Shown piece after piece: positions 43,635 through 52,572 of a DNA stretch of 64,000 nt. A program made the translations under genes and the position numbers. The DNA lies in contig NZ_CANLZV010000018.1 of NCBI RefSeq assembly GCF_947495665.1, positions 1-64,000 on the forward strand, in the 5' to 3' direction. Position 1 is the stretch's first letter. The number at the start of each line of letters is the position of its first letter. This DNA comes from an uncultured Sunxiuqinia sp. GTDB lineage: Bacteria; Bacteroidota; Bacteroidia; Bacteroidales; Prolixibacteraceae. Under the pieces are notes generated by a model. That model was not told where the DNA came from, made no database searches, and saw only the letters and a list, made by a program, of their open reading frames with translations.

Positions 43635-44864
43635 TTAGAGGTAATCACTTTTCTTCATAATGTTGAAGTCTTCTTTTGAAATTCGGGTGTAGTGCAATGA
43701 TCCGATTTCATTGGTTGATTTCCCCAAATACCACCCCGACATCTTATTGATTTTTGACGCCGGGTTGTTGATGTTCCATCCCAGGGTGACAATGCCGTTC
43801 AAATCATATTCCCGACTCATAACAGATGGGGTGTTGTACCAGTAAATCAATTTCCCGTTTCGTTTGCCTAACTCGGAGATTAGTACCCGTTGGCTCGAGA
43901 ACAGCTGGGCATTTTCATTGTCGCACATCCAGCCACTGAATAGTAATTCGCCGTCAATCTCTTCAATTTTGACAATTCTCGGAACTTCATATTTTTGATC
44001 CAGATCATTGATGGATTTGTTTTGCGGAATGGAATTGTATTTCCAATGTCCGATGATGGAGCGATACCGAACCTTGTTTTTTAGTTTTGAGGAAGTTAAG
44101 AACAAGAATACCCCGGAAAGCAAGCCGCCGATGGTACTGGCCGTTTCAAAATTCGACATGCCAAAGTCTTTCTGAAAATACAGGGTGATAAAGATGGCGC
44201 CCATCATTAATGCTTTGCTTAAGGTTCCAAGGCCTTTATCGGTGAAGGAGTAGTGAAGCATTTGATCAATCAGGGAGATGTCTTCTTTTTCAGGGTCTTC
44301 GGAGTTTTTAAACATCCTGAATTCCGTTACATTGTCACGGTTGTCTTCAAAGTTTTCGGCAACCAAGTACAGGTGGTGATTTTCACCGGCTTCTTTACTG
44401 CATAGGATAGCTGTTTCCAGGCCTAGTTTTCCTTTTTCCAGGTATTTGGCTGAAATGGCTGTGTCTTCAACTTCTTTCAGTTTAATATCGCCAAATTTTT
44501 CCTGGATGTTGTTTTTGCATTGTTTGAGAGCTTGCGGGTGCGAAGCAATCTGGTTGATTTGTGTTAACGGAATGTCACTGCTTTTAGTGAATAAGCAGTG
44601 ATGGATGTCCAGCAATTCAGTGGCCACTAAATCAATAAATTCGGTTTTAATTGCATTGTAGGTTTCTTCAACAATTCCGCCAATGCTGTTCTTTACAGCT
44701 ACAACGCCATAGGTAATTTCATTGCGTTTAAGCATGCCAATAACACTTTTTGACGAGATGAGCGGAATGAGTTCGACATCGGTTAGGTTTAGTTTTTCGG
44801 CAATTTTTTTAGCTGCTCTTTCAGAGTTACTGCCAGCCATTCCTTGGTAGCCAATCTTAATCAT
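43635..44864 (-). CDS. Chimeric protein: degenerate prephenate-dehydratase-like domain, two membrane helices, C-terminal beta domain
   Basis: The product is 409 residues. Residues 1-178 align by motif with prephenate dehydratase: IGYQGMAGSNSERAA (4-18), AVKNSIGGIVEE (56-67, where the enzyme has P-I-E-N-S), IHHCLFTK, IASHPQALKQC (106-116) and NVTEFRMF (168-175, where the enzyme has N-x-T-R-F). The catalytic Thr remains but the Glu of ENS and the Arg of TRF are changed, and there is no ACT domain. Two hydrophobic helices follow (about 204-220 and 231-248). Residues 259-409 form a beta-rich domain (IIGHWKY, GELLFSGWMCD, KLIYWYNTP, GIVTLGWN, MSGWYLG, GSLHYTRIS) that resembles lipocalin-like barrels such as Cap15. 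It reads as a membrane sensor or effector rather than an enzyme of Phe synthesis. The domain-1 call is firm; the rest is inference. Confidence 0.7.
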   Translation of the reverse strand: MIKIGYQGMAGSNSERAAKKIAEKLNLTDVELIPLISSKSVIGMLKRNEITYGVVAVKNSIGGIVEETYNAIKTEFIDLVATELLDIHHCLFTKSSDIPLTQINQIASHPQALKQCKNNIQEKFGDIKLKEVEDTAISAKYLEKGKLGLETAILCSKEAGENHHLYLVAENFEDNRDNVTEFRMFKNSEDPEKEDISLIDQMLHYSFTDKGLGTLSKALMMGAIFITLYFQKDFGMSNFETASTIGGLLSGVFLFLTSSKLKNKVRYRSIIGHWKYNSIPQNKSINDLDQKYEVPRIVKIEEIDGELLFSGWMCDNENAQLFSSQRVLISELGKRNGKLIYWYNTPSVMSREYDLNGIVTLGWNINNPASKINKMSGWYLGKSTNEIGSLHYTRISKEDFNIMKKSDYL

Positions 44865-45304
<440 letters not shown>

Positions 45305-45316
45305 TAAATTTGCAGG

Positions 45317-45394
45317 ACATTGGCAATGAGGTCTGCCTTAAACCGTTTCGTTTCGGAACTAATGACTTCTACGTGTAATGGCTGAAGCCAATGT
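45317..45394 (+). ncRNA. Fluoride riboswitch (crcB motif) with candidate expression platform
   Basis: The aptamer spans about 45322-45373. GGCAATGAGGTCTGCC (45322-45337) is followed by TTAAAC, a small CCG..CGG hairpin and CTAATGACTTCTAC (45359-45372). The key pairings are present: GAGGTC with GACTTC (one G-U) and the GGC/GCC pairing that builds the pseudoknot. The conserved AAAC and CTAATGA strings match the crcB consensus closely. Downstream, GCCAATGT (45387-45394) is an exact complement of ACATTGGC (45317-45324), giving a structure that would compete with the aptamer's 5' arm. It lies 23 nt before the start codon of a fluoride-type CLC protein. Confidence 0.92.
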
Positions 45395-45416
45395 AGAATC
45401 ATCTATTTAAGGTACT

Positions 45417-46721
45417 ATGAACATAAAAAGAATCCGAGACTTCCTATTCACTTTCGAGCAAATCCCTTCCCTTATTTATCTTTTGAAATGGATTTTTATT
45501 TGTCTTGTCCTGGGCGTGATTGTGGGGAGCATTTCGGCCTTTTTTCTGTTGAGTCTGGAGTGGGTAACCAATTGGCGGGAGTCGCACCTGTGGATTATCG
45601 CCTTGCTTCCTGTTGGCGGATTTATTATTGGCTTGTCCTACCATTTGTACGGCAACAGCGTGGTGAAAGGAAACAACCTGTTGCTTGAAGAATTTCATAC
45701 GCCGGAGAAAATCATTCCCTTCCGGATGGCTCCATTGGTGTTGTTTGGAACCATTTTAACGCACTTTTTTGGTGGGTCAGCCGGGCGAGAGGGAACAGCT
45801 GTTCAAATTGGAGGAGCCATTGCCGACCGGTTTACCAAGGTTTTCAACTTGTCGAAACGCGATCGGAAAATTATGCTGATTGCCGGAATTAGCGCCGGGT
45901 TTGCCTCGGTATTTGGAACTCCTTTGGCCGGAGGTATTTTTGCCCTTGAAGTTTTGATCTTGGGTCGAATACGGCTCGATGCCATTATCCCCAGTTTTTT
46001 GGCGGCAGTTTTTGCCAATTACTTTTGCGAGATCTGGAATGTGTCTCACACCCACTATCACATTGCTTCGGTGGCTGAAATGAATCCGGTTAACTTGCTA
46101 TGGGCCTTATTGGCCGGAATTATTTTTGGCCTTGTGGCCATGCTGTTTTCAAAGTCAACTCATTTCTGGAGCGACCTGTTTAACCGCACCATCAGGTATT
46201 CGCCTTTGCGCCCCGTGATTGGCGGAGTTGTTTTGGCTGTCGCTATCTACTTGATTGGTACCACCAAGTACATCGGGTTGGGTATTCCAACCATTGTTGA
46301 TGCGTTTGAAATTAAGTTGAACTCGTATGATTTTCTGCTGAAAATACTGTTTACATCCTTTACTCTGGGGGCTGGTTTTAAGGGGGGAGAAGTAACGCCA
46401 CTGTTTTACATTGGAGCGGCCTTGGGAAATGCTTTGGTGTGGTTCATTCCCTTGCCTATGGGGCTGTTGGCCGGAATGGGTTTTGTTGCTGTTTTTGCCG
46501 GCGCTACCAACACGCCCATTGCCTGTACGGTGATGGGAATTGAGCTGTTTGGAATTGAAGCAGGAATGTTCATTGCGCTTGCCTGCAGCACTTCGTATTT
46601 ATTTTCCGGACATTCGGGCGTGTATTCGTCGCAGATTATCGGAAGCCCCAAACACAACTTTTTCATTCGCGAAAAAGGTTTGCAGCTTTCTGAAATTAAG
46701 AAGAAAAGAAAGAAGAAATAG
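45417..46721 (+). CDS. CLC-F type fluoride/proton antiporter
   Basis: The product is 434 residues with about ten or more hydrophobic helices. The ion-path motifs are those of the fluoride clade: GNNLLLEEFH (85-94) where chloride transporters have GSGIP, GREGTAVQIGG with the gating Glu at 125, and GFKGGEVTPLFYIG (about 319-332) in place of GGxFxP. It exports fluoride in exchange for protons, protecting cytoplasmic enzymes such as enolase. The upstream fluoride riboswitch independently supports this. Monocistronic. Confidence 0.92.
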   Translation: MNIKRIRDFLFTFEQIPSLIYLLKWIFICLVLGVIVGSISAFFLLSLEWVTNWRESHLWIIALLPVGGFIIGLSYHLYGNSVVKGNNLLLEEFHTPEKIIPFRMAPLVLFGTILTHFFGGSAGREGTAVQIGGAIADRFTKVFNLSKRDRKIMLIAGISAGFASVFGTPLAGGIFALEVLILGRIRLDAIIPSFLAAVFANYFCEIWNVSHTHYHIASVAEMNPVNLLWALLAGIIFGLVAMLFSKSTHFWSDLFNRTIRYSPLRPVIGGVVLAVAIYLIGTTKYIGLGIPTIVDAFEIKLNSYDFLLKILFTSFTLGAGFKGGEVTPLFYIGAALGNALVWFIPLPMGLLAGMGFVAVFAGATNTPIACTVMGIELFGIEAGMFIALACSTSYLFSGHSGVYSSQIIGSPKHNFFIREKGLQLSEIKKKRKKK

Positions 46722-46789
46722 GCTGTTGATGCTTTCCGCTTACGCGATCACTTTGCCCTGCTTGAAGCTTCTCTGTTTCCTTGAAAAGA

Positions 46790-46823
46790 AAACTCCCTCA
46801 AGACTTTCGTCCGGAAGGAGTTT
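46790..46823. terminator. Possible terminator between convergent genes
   Basis: AAACTCC (46790-46796) and GGAGTTT (46817-46823) enclose a 20-nt loop that can fold further. The T tract is short, so this is weaker than the other terminators. Confidence 0.4.
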
Positions 46824-46856
46824 CATTAGTAAGTAGTAGTAATTGAGTGTAGTGTT

Positions 46857-48455
46857 TTATTTTTTCTCTACAAAGTCATCGGGGGCATAGTAAATGCCTT
46901 TTTCTTGCCAGATGGCTTGTAGCTTTTTCAGCGCTGTTTTGAATGAGTCGAAATCTTTGTTCGCCAGCTCAGTCCAGCCGACCTCGGCATAGGCTGCCAA
47001 TCGTGGAAAAACCATAAAATGCATGTGCCCGTTGGTCGGAATCCACTCTCCCCACATTTGCGAACCGGTTCCAATCACCTTGCTGTGGTATTCTTTGGCC
47101 AGTCCTTCCGGAATCGGATCGAAATGGTAAGCTTTGGACAAGGGGATGGATTGGTAATCGTAATCCAGGTAGGTTAGAGAATGAAGTGAGTTGACAATCT
47201 CGTAACCATTGCTGGCAGCGGTTGTGGCCAGGTTTAAATCACCTTTCCAAAAATGAATCAACGTTTGCTGGGCCAGTTGCTGATCAACCTTGGTGTCCGA
47301 GTCATCCTGAAAATGATGCAGGTTATGCCCCATAATTTCGTTCCAGCCCATCATCCTTCTTCCTTTCGATTCCAGGTAATTTGAAATTCGGTTGGTGAAG
47401 AAAACCTGTAAGCCTGCCGGTGAAGCAATACCATTCTTTTTCATGTATGCCTGAACGGTTTCTGACGATTTCCAGTGGTCGTATTTCACCTCGTCTCCAC
47501 CAATATGGATTACTTCTGAAGGGAACAGTTCCATCACTTCGTCCAGCACATCGGTCAGGAACTGGTAAACTTTCGGATCGCTTACATCATAGACATCGGT
47601 ACCAACTCCAAATTTTGTTGGGACTTCAATTTCTTTTTTGGCCGTGCCCAACCAGGGGTAAGCGGCAATGGCAGCACTGGAGTGCCCCGGCATTTCAATT
47701 TCCGGAACAATGGTAATGTGCCTTGCCTTGGCGTAGGCAATAATTTCTTTGATTTGTTCCTGGGTGTAGAACCCTTCGTGAGGCTCGGCCGACTGGATTG
47801 GGCTATCCCATTTTAGCGGACCAACCTGGGTGCTGCTTCGCTTGGAGCCAATTTGTGTCAGAAGCGGGTATTTTTTGATTTCAATTCGCCAGCCCTGATC
47901 GTCTACCAGGTGCCAATGGAAAACATTCATTTTCAAACGAGCCATCTCATCCAGCAACAGTTTTACCTGTTCTGCTCCTTTGAAATAGCGTGATTCGTCG
48001 AGCATGAAAGCCCGCCAGGGAAAGCGGGGAGAATCGCTGATGGCTACTGCCGGAATTTCACTTGGGTTTTCATCCATAAGCTGAAGCAAGGTTTGCACGC
48101 CATAAAACCATCCGGTTGCAGTGGATGCACTTATTTCAATAGACTTGGGTGAAATATTTAGTTCGTAAGCTTCTTTGCTGAGTTTGCCGTTTTGCTTAAA
48201 CAGGATGTAGTTTTCTTTCTGCTTATTGTTTTCTTCCAACTGGTTTTCCAGTCCGAAAGCTGTTTGAAGCTGTTGCTGTAAGGTTTTAGCCGACTCATAG
48301 CCAGCTACACCAGTGATAATTTTGGTTTGCGGGTTGATGGCAAAATGCCCATTCTGCTGCTTGATTTCCTGAGGGCGAGGAATAATATTCAGGGGTTGTG
48401 CCAGCGTAATGCCCGTAATGAGGCACAAGGCCAATAAGATGGTTGATCGTTTCAT
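46857..48455 (-). CDS. Beta-N-acetylhexosaminidase, GH20
   Basis: The product is 532 residues. A signal peptide (ending TLAQ) is followed by the N-terminal GH20b domain (about 25-145) and the catalytic TIM barrel: FPWRAFMLDESRYF, MNVFHWHLVDDQGWRIEIKKYP, IVPEIEMPGHSSAAIAAYPW and the catalytic Asp-Glu pair in HIGGDEVKYDHW (about residue 320). It should release terminal GlcNAc or GalNAc by substrate-assisted catalysis in the periplasm. The neighbouring GH109-like gene suggests shared work on amino-sugar glycans. Confidence 0.93.
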   Translation of the reverse strand: MKRSTILLALCLITGITLAQPLNIIPRPQEIKQQNGHFAINPQTKIITGVAGYESAKTLQQQLQTAFGLENQLEENNKQKENYILFKQNGKLSKEAYELNISPKSIEISASTATGWFYGVQTLLQLMDENPSEIPAVAISDSPRFPWRAFMLDESRYFKGAEQVKLLLDEMARLKMNVFHWHLVDDQGWRIEIKKYPLLTQIGSKRSSTQVGPLKWDSPIQSAEPHEGFYTQEQIKEIIAYAKARHITIVPEIEMPGHSSAAIAAYPWLGTAKKEIEVPTKFGVGTDVYDVSDPKVYQFLTDVLDEVMELFPSEVIHIGGDEVKYDHWKSSETVQAYMKKNGIASPAGLQVFFTNRISNYLESKGRRMMGWNEIMGHNLHHFQDDSDTKVDQQLAQQTLIHFWKGDLNLATTAASNGYEIVNSLHSLTYLDYDYQSIPLSKAYHFDPIPEGLAKEYHSKVIGTGSQMWGEWIPTNGHMHFMVFPRLAAYAEVGWTELANKDFDSFKTALKKLQAIWQEKGIYYAPDDFVEKK

Positions 48456-48557
48456 TCGTTCGTGTTTTGTGTTTGTAAGACGCTTTGTTTTTAATTAGGA
48501 GACTGTCTCTTTGCGAAAAGAAACAGTCTCATGTAAATCTATGAAAAAAACGATCGG

Positions 48558-49895
48558 TTATACAAATTCTACCGGTTTGCGTTTGATCCACTGTCCGCGT
48601 GTAAAGTCGGGGAAGTATTGTGGAGCACTGTTTTGTGCAATTGATGCTTCTGAAAGCGGTGTTACGGCACTCCAGGCTGCAGCATCATACACATCCATAA
48701 CCGGCTGGCGCTGTTCTTTAACGGCATTAATAAATTCGCGGGTAACAAAATAGTCAATGCCGCCATGACCAGAACCATTGGCTATTTCACCATATTTTTT
48801 CCAAAGTGGGTGATCATACTTGTCTTGCCATGCCTGAAACTCGTCCCATGCGTGGTCTTTGCTCTGCCCCTCAATGTGAATGCGGCGGTGGCCGTAGTCA
48901 AAGTCGGTTACACCATCGGTGCCGGCTACATGAAAGTTCAGGGAGTAGGGGCGAGGCAGGTTACAGTCGTGGGTAACAATGATGGTTTCCCCATTGGTAG
49001 TTTTAATAGTTGAGGTAATAATATCGCCTTGTTTCCAGGGAAGTTGGGCATTGGGGTGATCTTTTCCACCTTTTTCTTCAATGTAATCTTTCAAACCAAC
49101 TGCTTTTGATGCTGTGGAGGTCAGATACAGGAAGCGGTTTCCGCGGTTGATGTCCAGCATGGCAGCAATAGGGCCGAGACCATGTGTGGGGTAAACATCG
49201 GCATTGCGCATTAAGGAGTGTTGCGTTCTCCAGCGTGCTTCACCTTTGGCTTCTTCGCCAAATTGAAGGCCGTTGTTGAATTTCACATTCAATAAGCTGT
49301 GACGATAGCCGCAACGAGCGTGTACCACTTCACCAAATACGCCTTGTTTCACCATGTTCAATACGGCCATGGCATCGCGGCGGTAGTTCACATTTTCAAG
49401 AATCATACATGGCATTCCGGTTTCCTCCGAAGTGTTGACAAGGTCCCAGCATTCTTCGATGGTATTGGCAGCAGAAACTTCAAGACCGGCATACTTCCCT
49501 GCTTTCATGGTTGCCACAGCCATTCGTGTGTGCCATAGCCAAGGCGTTGAAATAATCACGCCATCAATGTCGTCACGTTTCAACATTTCAAGGTAAGCGT
49601 ATTCGCCATCGGAATAAACATCCGCTTCAGGAACGCCAACATCGCGAAGGAGCTTTTGAGTGCGTGTCACTGCTTCCGGATCGATGTCGCAAAAAGCGGT
49701 TACTTTTACACCCTCAGTCATGGCTGCGCGTTTTACGTGTCCGCGTCCACGGCCTCCACAACCAATGAAAGCAATATTAACTTCACCTTGTTTTTTTCTG
49801 GAGAGCGTACTTCCTTTTGAAATATGAGGAGCGATAAACATGCCTGCTCCGGCAGCACCTACTGTGCGGAGAAAATTCCTTCTGTCCGTTGTCAT
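48558..49895 (-). CDS. Tat-exported GH109-like protein (Gfo/Idh/MocA fold)
   Basis: The product is 445 residues. A twin-arginine signal (DRRNFLRTVGAAGAG) leads into NAD-binding IAFIGCGGRGRGHV. ISTPWLWHTRMAVATMKAGKY, CMILENVNYRRDAMAVLNMVKQG, VFGEVVHARCGYRH and YPTHGLGPIAAMLDINRGNRF are the pattern of GH109 alpha-N-acetylgalactosaminidases, which use bound NAD in an oxidation-elimination mechanism. One deviation: EVSAANT stands where GH109 enzymes usually have EVP. It lies 102 nt before the GH20 gene on the same strand. GalNAc-type substrates are likely but unproven. Confidence 0.85.
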   Translation of the reverse strand: MTTDRRNFLRTVGAAGAGMFIAPHISKGSTLSRKKQGEVNIAFIGCGGRGRGHVKRAAMTEGVKVTAFCDIDPEAVTRTQKLLRDVGVPEADVYSDGEYAYLEMLKRDDIDGVIISTPWLWHTRMAVATMKAGKYAGLEVSAANTIEECWDLVNTSEETGMPCMILENVNYRRDAMAVLNMVKQGVFGEVVHARCGYRHSLLNVKFNNGLQFGEEAKGEARWRTQHSLMRNADVYPTHGLGPIAAMLDINRGNRFLYLTSTASKAVGLKDYIEEKGGKDHPNAQLPWKQGDIITSTIKTTNGETIIVTHDCNLPRPYSLNFHVAGTDGVTDFDYGHRRIHIEGQSKDHAWDEFQAWQDKYDHPLWKKYGEIANGSGHGGIDYFVTREFINAVKEQRQPVMDVYDAAAWSAVTPLSEASIAQNSAPQYFPDFTRGQWIKRKPVEFV

Positions 49896-50002
49896 CTATG
49901 TCAGGTTTTAAAAATTGTTTTAAAGTGCTGCAATGTACGCTACTACAGGGGAACAAGGGGAGGAATAAAAGGGGGAACAACGAAAAAAAATGCGGAAACA
50001 GG

Positions 50003-52333
50003 CTATTTTTTTAAGGTTTCCGCATAGCCGGCGGGATATTCTTCATCGTAAAGTGCGCTGTATTTTTTGCAGAATTCTTCATAAATCTGTTGAGCTTGTC
50101 CGTGGTTTCCCTGGGCAGATAAGGCTTGCAAAATATACTTTAAGGCGTCCTCATGAAGCGGGTCAAACTGAAAAATGGTTTTGGCCGCCTGAACAGTCAA
50201 ATCGGGTTGCTCTTCAATTAAGGGCAGTATTTCCTGAATGATTTTTATCGTCTCATCAGCCAGTTTGCTTTTGTGCGAGTCCAGCCACTCCTGTTCAATG
50301 TTCGGAAGAATATTTCCATTCCGGAGAATGTAGAGCAGCTGCTGAAGCAAGCCGGTATCGAAGGTCTTTTGCTGTAGTTGCTCTTGCAGCTGTTCGGTGA
50401 TTTGCTTAAAATGGAAGTAATCCACTTTAAGTTTATCATCGACCTGAAGGTGCCAGCGTTTGTTTTTGTATAAAATTTCAATGCCGTCAACCGGTTCCAG
50501 CAGCTTGCGCAGTTTCTTAATGTTTGCTCCCCGGTTTTCTTTGGCTTTATCTTTATTCATGCCGGGCCAAAAGGTGTCTGTGATCTTTTTAACACTGATG
50601 CCTTCGGGTGACTCCGGCATATTCAGAATGCAAAATGCCAGCAGCTGCCTGAGCAAGGGGGAGAAACGCTCGGTAATGTCTCCGGTGGGCTGGGTGCAAA
50701 ACTGAAAGCTTCCGAAAAGCTGGATTTGGAAAGCTGGCAGTGCCGTTGCTTTTGCCTTGGGTTCCGGAGTAGACTTTACCCGTATTTTTTGCTTTTTCTC
50801 CTGTCTGAGCCAGAAAAGAACCAGTGCCAGCACAAGGAGCCCCAACAAGAGGAAATAGCCAATCGATGAAGAGGAGGAGACTTCCCTTTGAGTTCGGTAA
50901 ATGCTCATGATTTCATCATCCGAAAGCCCGCGATCCCATATTTTCAATTCATCAATCGAACCATAAAATTGTTCGCCCCAAATGTTGTTGCCAATAATAA
51001 CAGACTGCTCCGAAGCGACTATTTCCGAAGCATTCATGGTTGATTTCTTTTCACCGTTAATGTAAAACTCCACGTTGGTACTGGGGTTGAAAACAACTGC
51101 AATGTGGTACCACCGGTTTAAGTCCAGCGGTTCATCCAGCAGGTGGTCTTTGATGGTGGGCGTAGTAAAATCAGGAAACCCTCTGTTGAGCTTTAAGGAG
51201 AGAGAGGTTCCCAGTCCGATAATCCCCATGAATGGGCGCAAACTGTCGGGCTTTATCCAGGTGGAGATGCTTATGGGCGTGTCAAAATTCAGTTCATTGG
51301 CTTTGGCATAATCCACGAAGGAATTGTTTTTTGTTAGATGCAGGACGCGACCTCTCTCGGCATCTTTCTCAATGGTCGCATTGTGCGAAATAATTCGATC
51401 CCAGTCCGGATCAATCTTATTCTTCACTTCCTTGTCAAAGGGGAAGTGCATGCTCAGTTGATCTTCGATGGAACTATTGTAAGCGATGAATTCCCGGGGG
51501 CTGTCACTTAGCCCGCTGTGATGAATAACTTCGCCGGGTGTAATCTTAAATCCGTTTTTATAGGGTGAAAAAATTTCCTGAGTTTTCAACAGGGGAGATG
51601 AAAACCTGGCAGGGGTGATCATGCCCGGTCGGTTTTTCCAGAATATCTCGCTTAGGTATTGGTCTTCGTGTCGGAAGATGGCCTTAAAACGTCGCTTCTT
51701 ATTGAGCTTGCTACTAACCTGGGCGACAGCTTCCTGTTTTTCGGCCGGTGCCACGATTAGGTTAGGAACCTTTCCGGTGAGTTGCCACACGCGCAGGCAT
51801 TCGTTGTATAAACTGTCGGTTGCCTCAGTTTGAAAGACAACTATTCGATTTAAGGGATCGTTGGAGAACCGATCAGCGTAAGCAATATTCTCCTGAATTT
51901 GCGCCGGCGTGGTAAAGCTCAGGTCTTCGTTGAATAGTGCAATGATGTTTTTGTTGGTTTGACGCAACGAGTCGATGGCAGGCCAGTTGTCGCAGTTGTT
52001 GGGCATGAAGAGCTGCTTGCCCAGAATTGTTTGCAGGGCTGTTTGAAGCTCGCTTTGGTTGTAGGTGCCTGAAAATGCCAGGCAGATAACTTGATCATGC
52101 TTCGTTTTTCCAGGAAGTGTTTTTAAAAATTGCTCAATGTCGGCCGGTAGTTGTGTTTGCTTCAGTTCAAAAAGAAAAGCCTGTGAGCTGTTGCCGATTC
52201 TGGCTTGGTCTGCATGGTTGTAGGACGTACAAGGGAATGCAAAATCATCAACCAATAGCGGCATTCTTTGCGCTTTTACCGATAGCACAAAAAACAGACA
52301 GGCAATGAAAGACAAAAAAAGTGGTTTGTTCAC
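50003..52333 (-). CDS. Membrane-anchored transcription regulator: exported domain with LamG, one helix, winged-helix plus BTAD
   Basis: The product is 776 residues from GTG 52333; the TTG at 52360 coincides with the -7 promoter element and is rejected. The signal peptide ends near SVKAQ. Residues about 25-290 look like a TIM-barrel/PI-PLC-like region (uncertain: YNHADQARIGNSSQAF, WPAIDSLRQTNKNIIALF). A LamG-like concanavalin domain follows (about 305-470: HFPFDKEVKNK, ISISTWIKPD, WYHIAVVFNPSTNVEFYING, GSIDELKIWDRGLSDDEI), then a membrane helix (about 485-507). The cytoplasmic part has an OmpR/SARP-type winged helix (about 540-640) and a bacterial-transcriptional-activator helical repeat (about 645-775). 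Sensing outside and DNA binding inside suggests a one-piece regulator, plausibly of the adjacent glycan genes. Confidence 0.8.
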   Translation of the reverse strand: MNKPLFLSFIACLFFVLSVKAQRMPLLVDDFAFPCTSYNHADQARIGNSSQAFLFELKQTQLPADIEQFLKTLPGKTKHDQVICLAFSGTYNQSELQTALQTILGKQLFMPNNCDNWPAIDSLRQTNKNIIALFNEDLSFTTPAQIQENIAYADRFSNDPLNRIVVFQTEATDSLYNECLRVWQLTGKVPNLIVAPAEKQEAVAQVSSKLNKKRRFKAIFRHEDQYLSEIFWKNRPGMITPARFSSPLLKTQEIFSPYKNGFKITPGEVIHHSGLSDSPREFIAYNSSIEDQLSMHFPFDKEVKNKIDPDWDRIISHNATIEKDAERGRVLHLTKNNSFVDYAKANELNFDTPISISTWIKPDSLRPFMGIIGLGTSLSLKLNRGFPDFTTPTIKDHLLDEPLDLNRWYHIAVVFNPSTNVEFYINGEKKSTMNASEIVASEQSVIIGNNIWGEQFYGSIDELKIWDRGLSDDEIMSIYRTQREVSSSSSIGYFLLLGLLVLALVLFWLRQEKKQKIRVKSTPEPKAKATALPAFQIQLFGSFQFCTQPTGDITERFSPLLRQLLAFCILNMPESPEGISVKKITDTFWPGMNKDKAKENRGANIKKLRKLLEPVDGIEILYKNKRWHLQVDDKLKVDYFHFKQITEQLQEQLQQKTFDTGLLQQLLYILRNGNILPNIEQEWLDSHKSKLADETIKIIQEILPLIEEQPDLTVQAAKTIFQFDPLHEDALKYILQALSAQGNHGQAQQIYEEFCKKYSALYDEEYPAGYAETLKK

Positions 52334-52357
52334 GTTATTTCCCTTTTTGGCAAGACA

Positions 52358-52365
52358 CAAAGATA
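52358..52365 (-). promoter_or_regulatory. -7 promoter element TATCTTTG of the membrane regulator
   Basis: The minus strand reads TATCTTTG, an exact TAnnTTTG match, 24-32 nt before GTG 52333. It overlaps the rejected TTG start. Confidence 0.55.
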
Positions 52366-52572
52366 AAATAAAGTCGGAGCGAATGGAGCGAATTTGACGA
52401 TTTGCTGCCAGAGTTTATGAACAGGCTTGTAAGCAAGCCGGACAACACTGCCTGACATCTAATTTCATTGGTGGAGCCGGGAGAGGCAAAGGCAAAGGCA
52501 CCACCCATATGCTTAGCTCTTTGTTCTATGTAATATCTATCGGATGTTTATCCGGACGGTATGGATGAAAAG
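52366..52572. other. Short gene-free stretch with GGCAAA repeats
   Basis: No gene seen. GGCAAA occurs twice in tandem plus a partial unit at 52485-52500, as it does in longer form at 54747-54774 on the other side of the next gene. Confidence 0.5.

Noticed and set aside
43635-44864. Annotation as plain prephenate dehydratase (pheA)
   Set aside because: Two catalytic-site residues are changed, the ACT domain is missing, and two membrane helices and a beta domain follow.
45417-46721. Annotation as a chloride channel
   Set aside because: The selectivity motifs are those of the fluoride clade and a fluoride riboswitch precedes the gene.
52334-52360. TTG 52360 as the start of the membrane regulator
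   Set aside because: It overlaps the TATCTTTG promoter element; GTG 52333 directly precedes the signal peptide.
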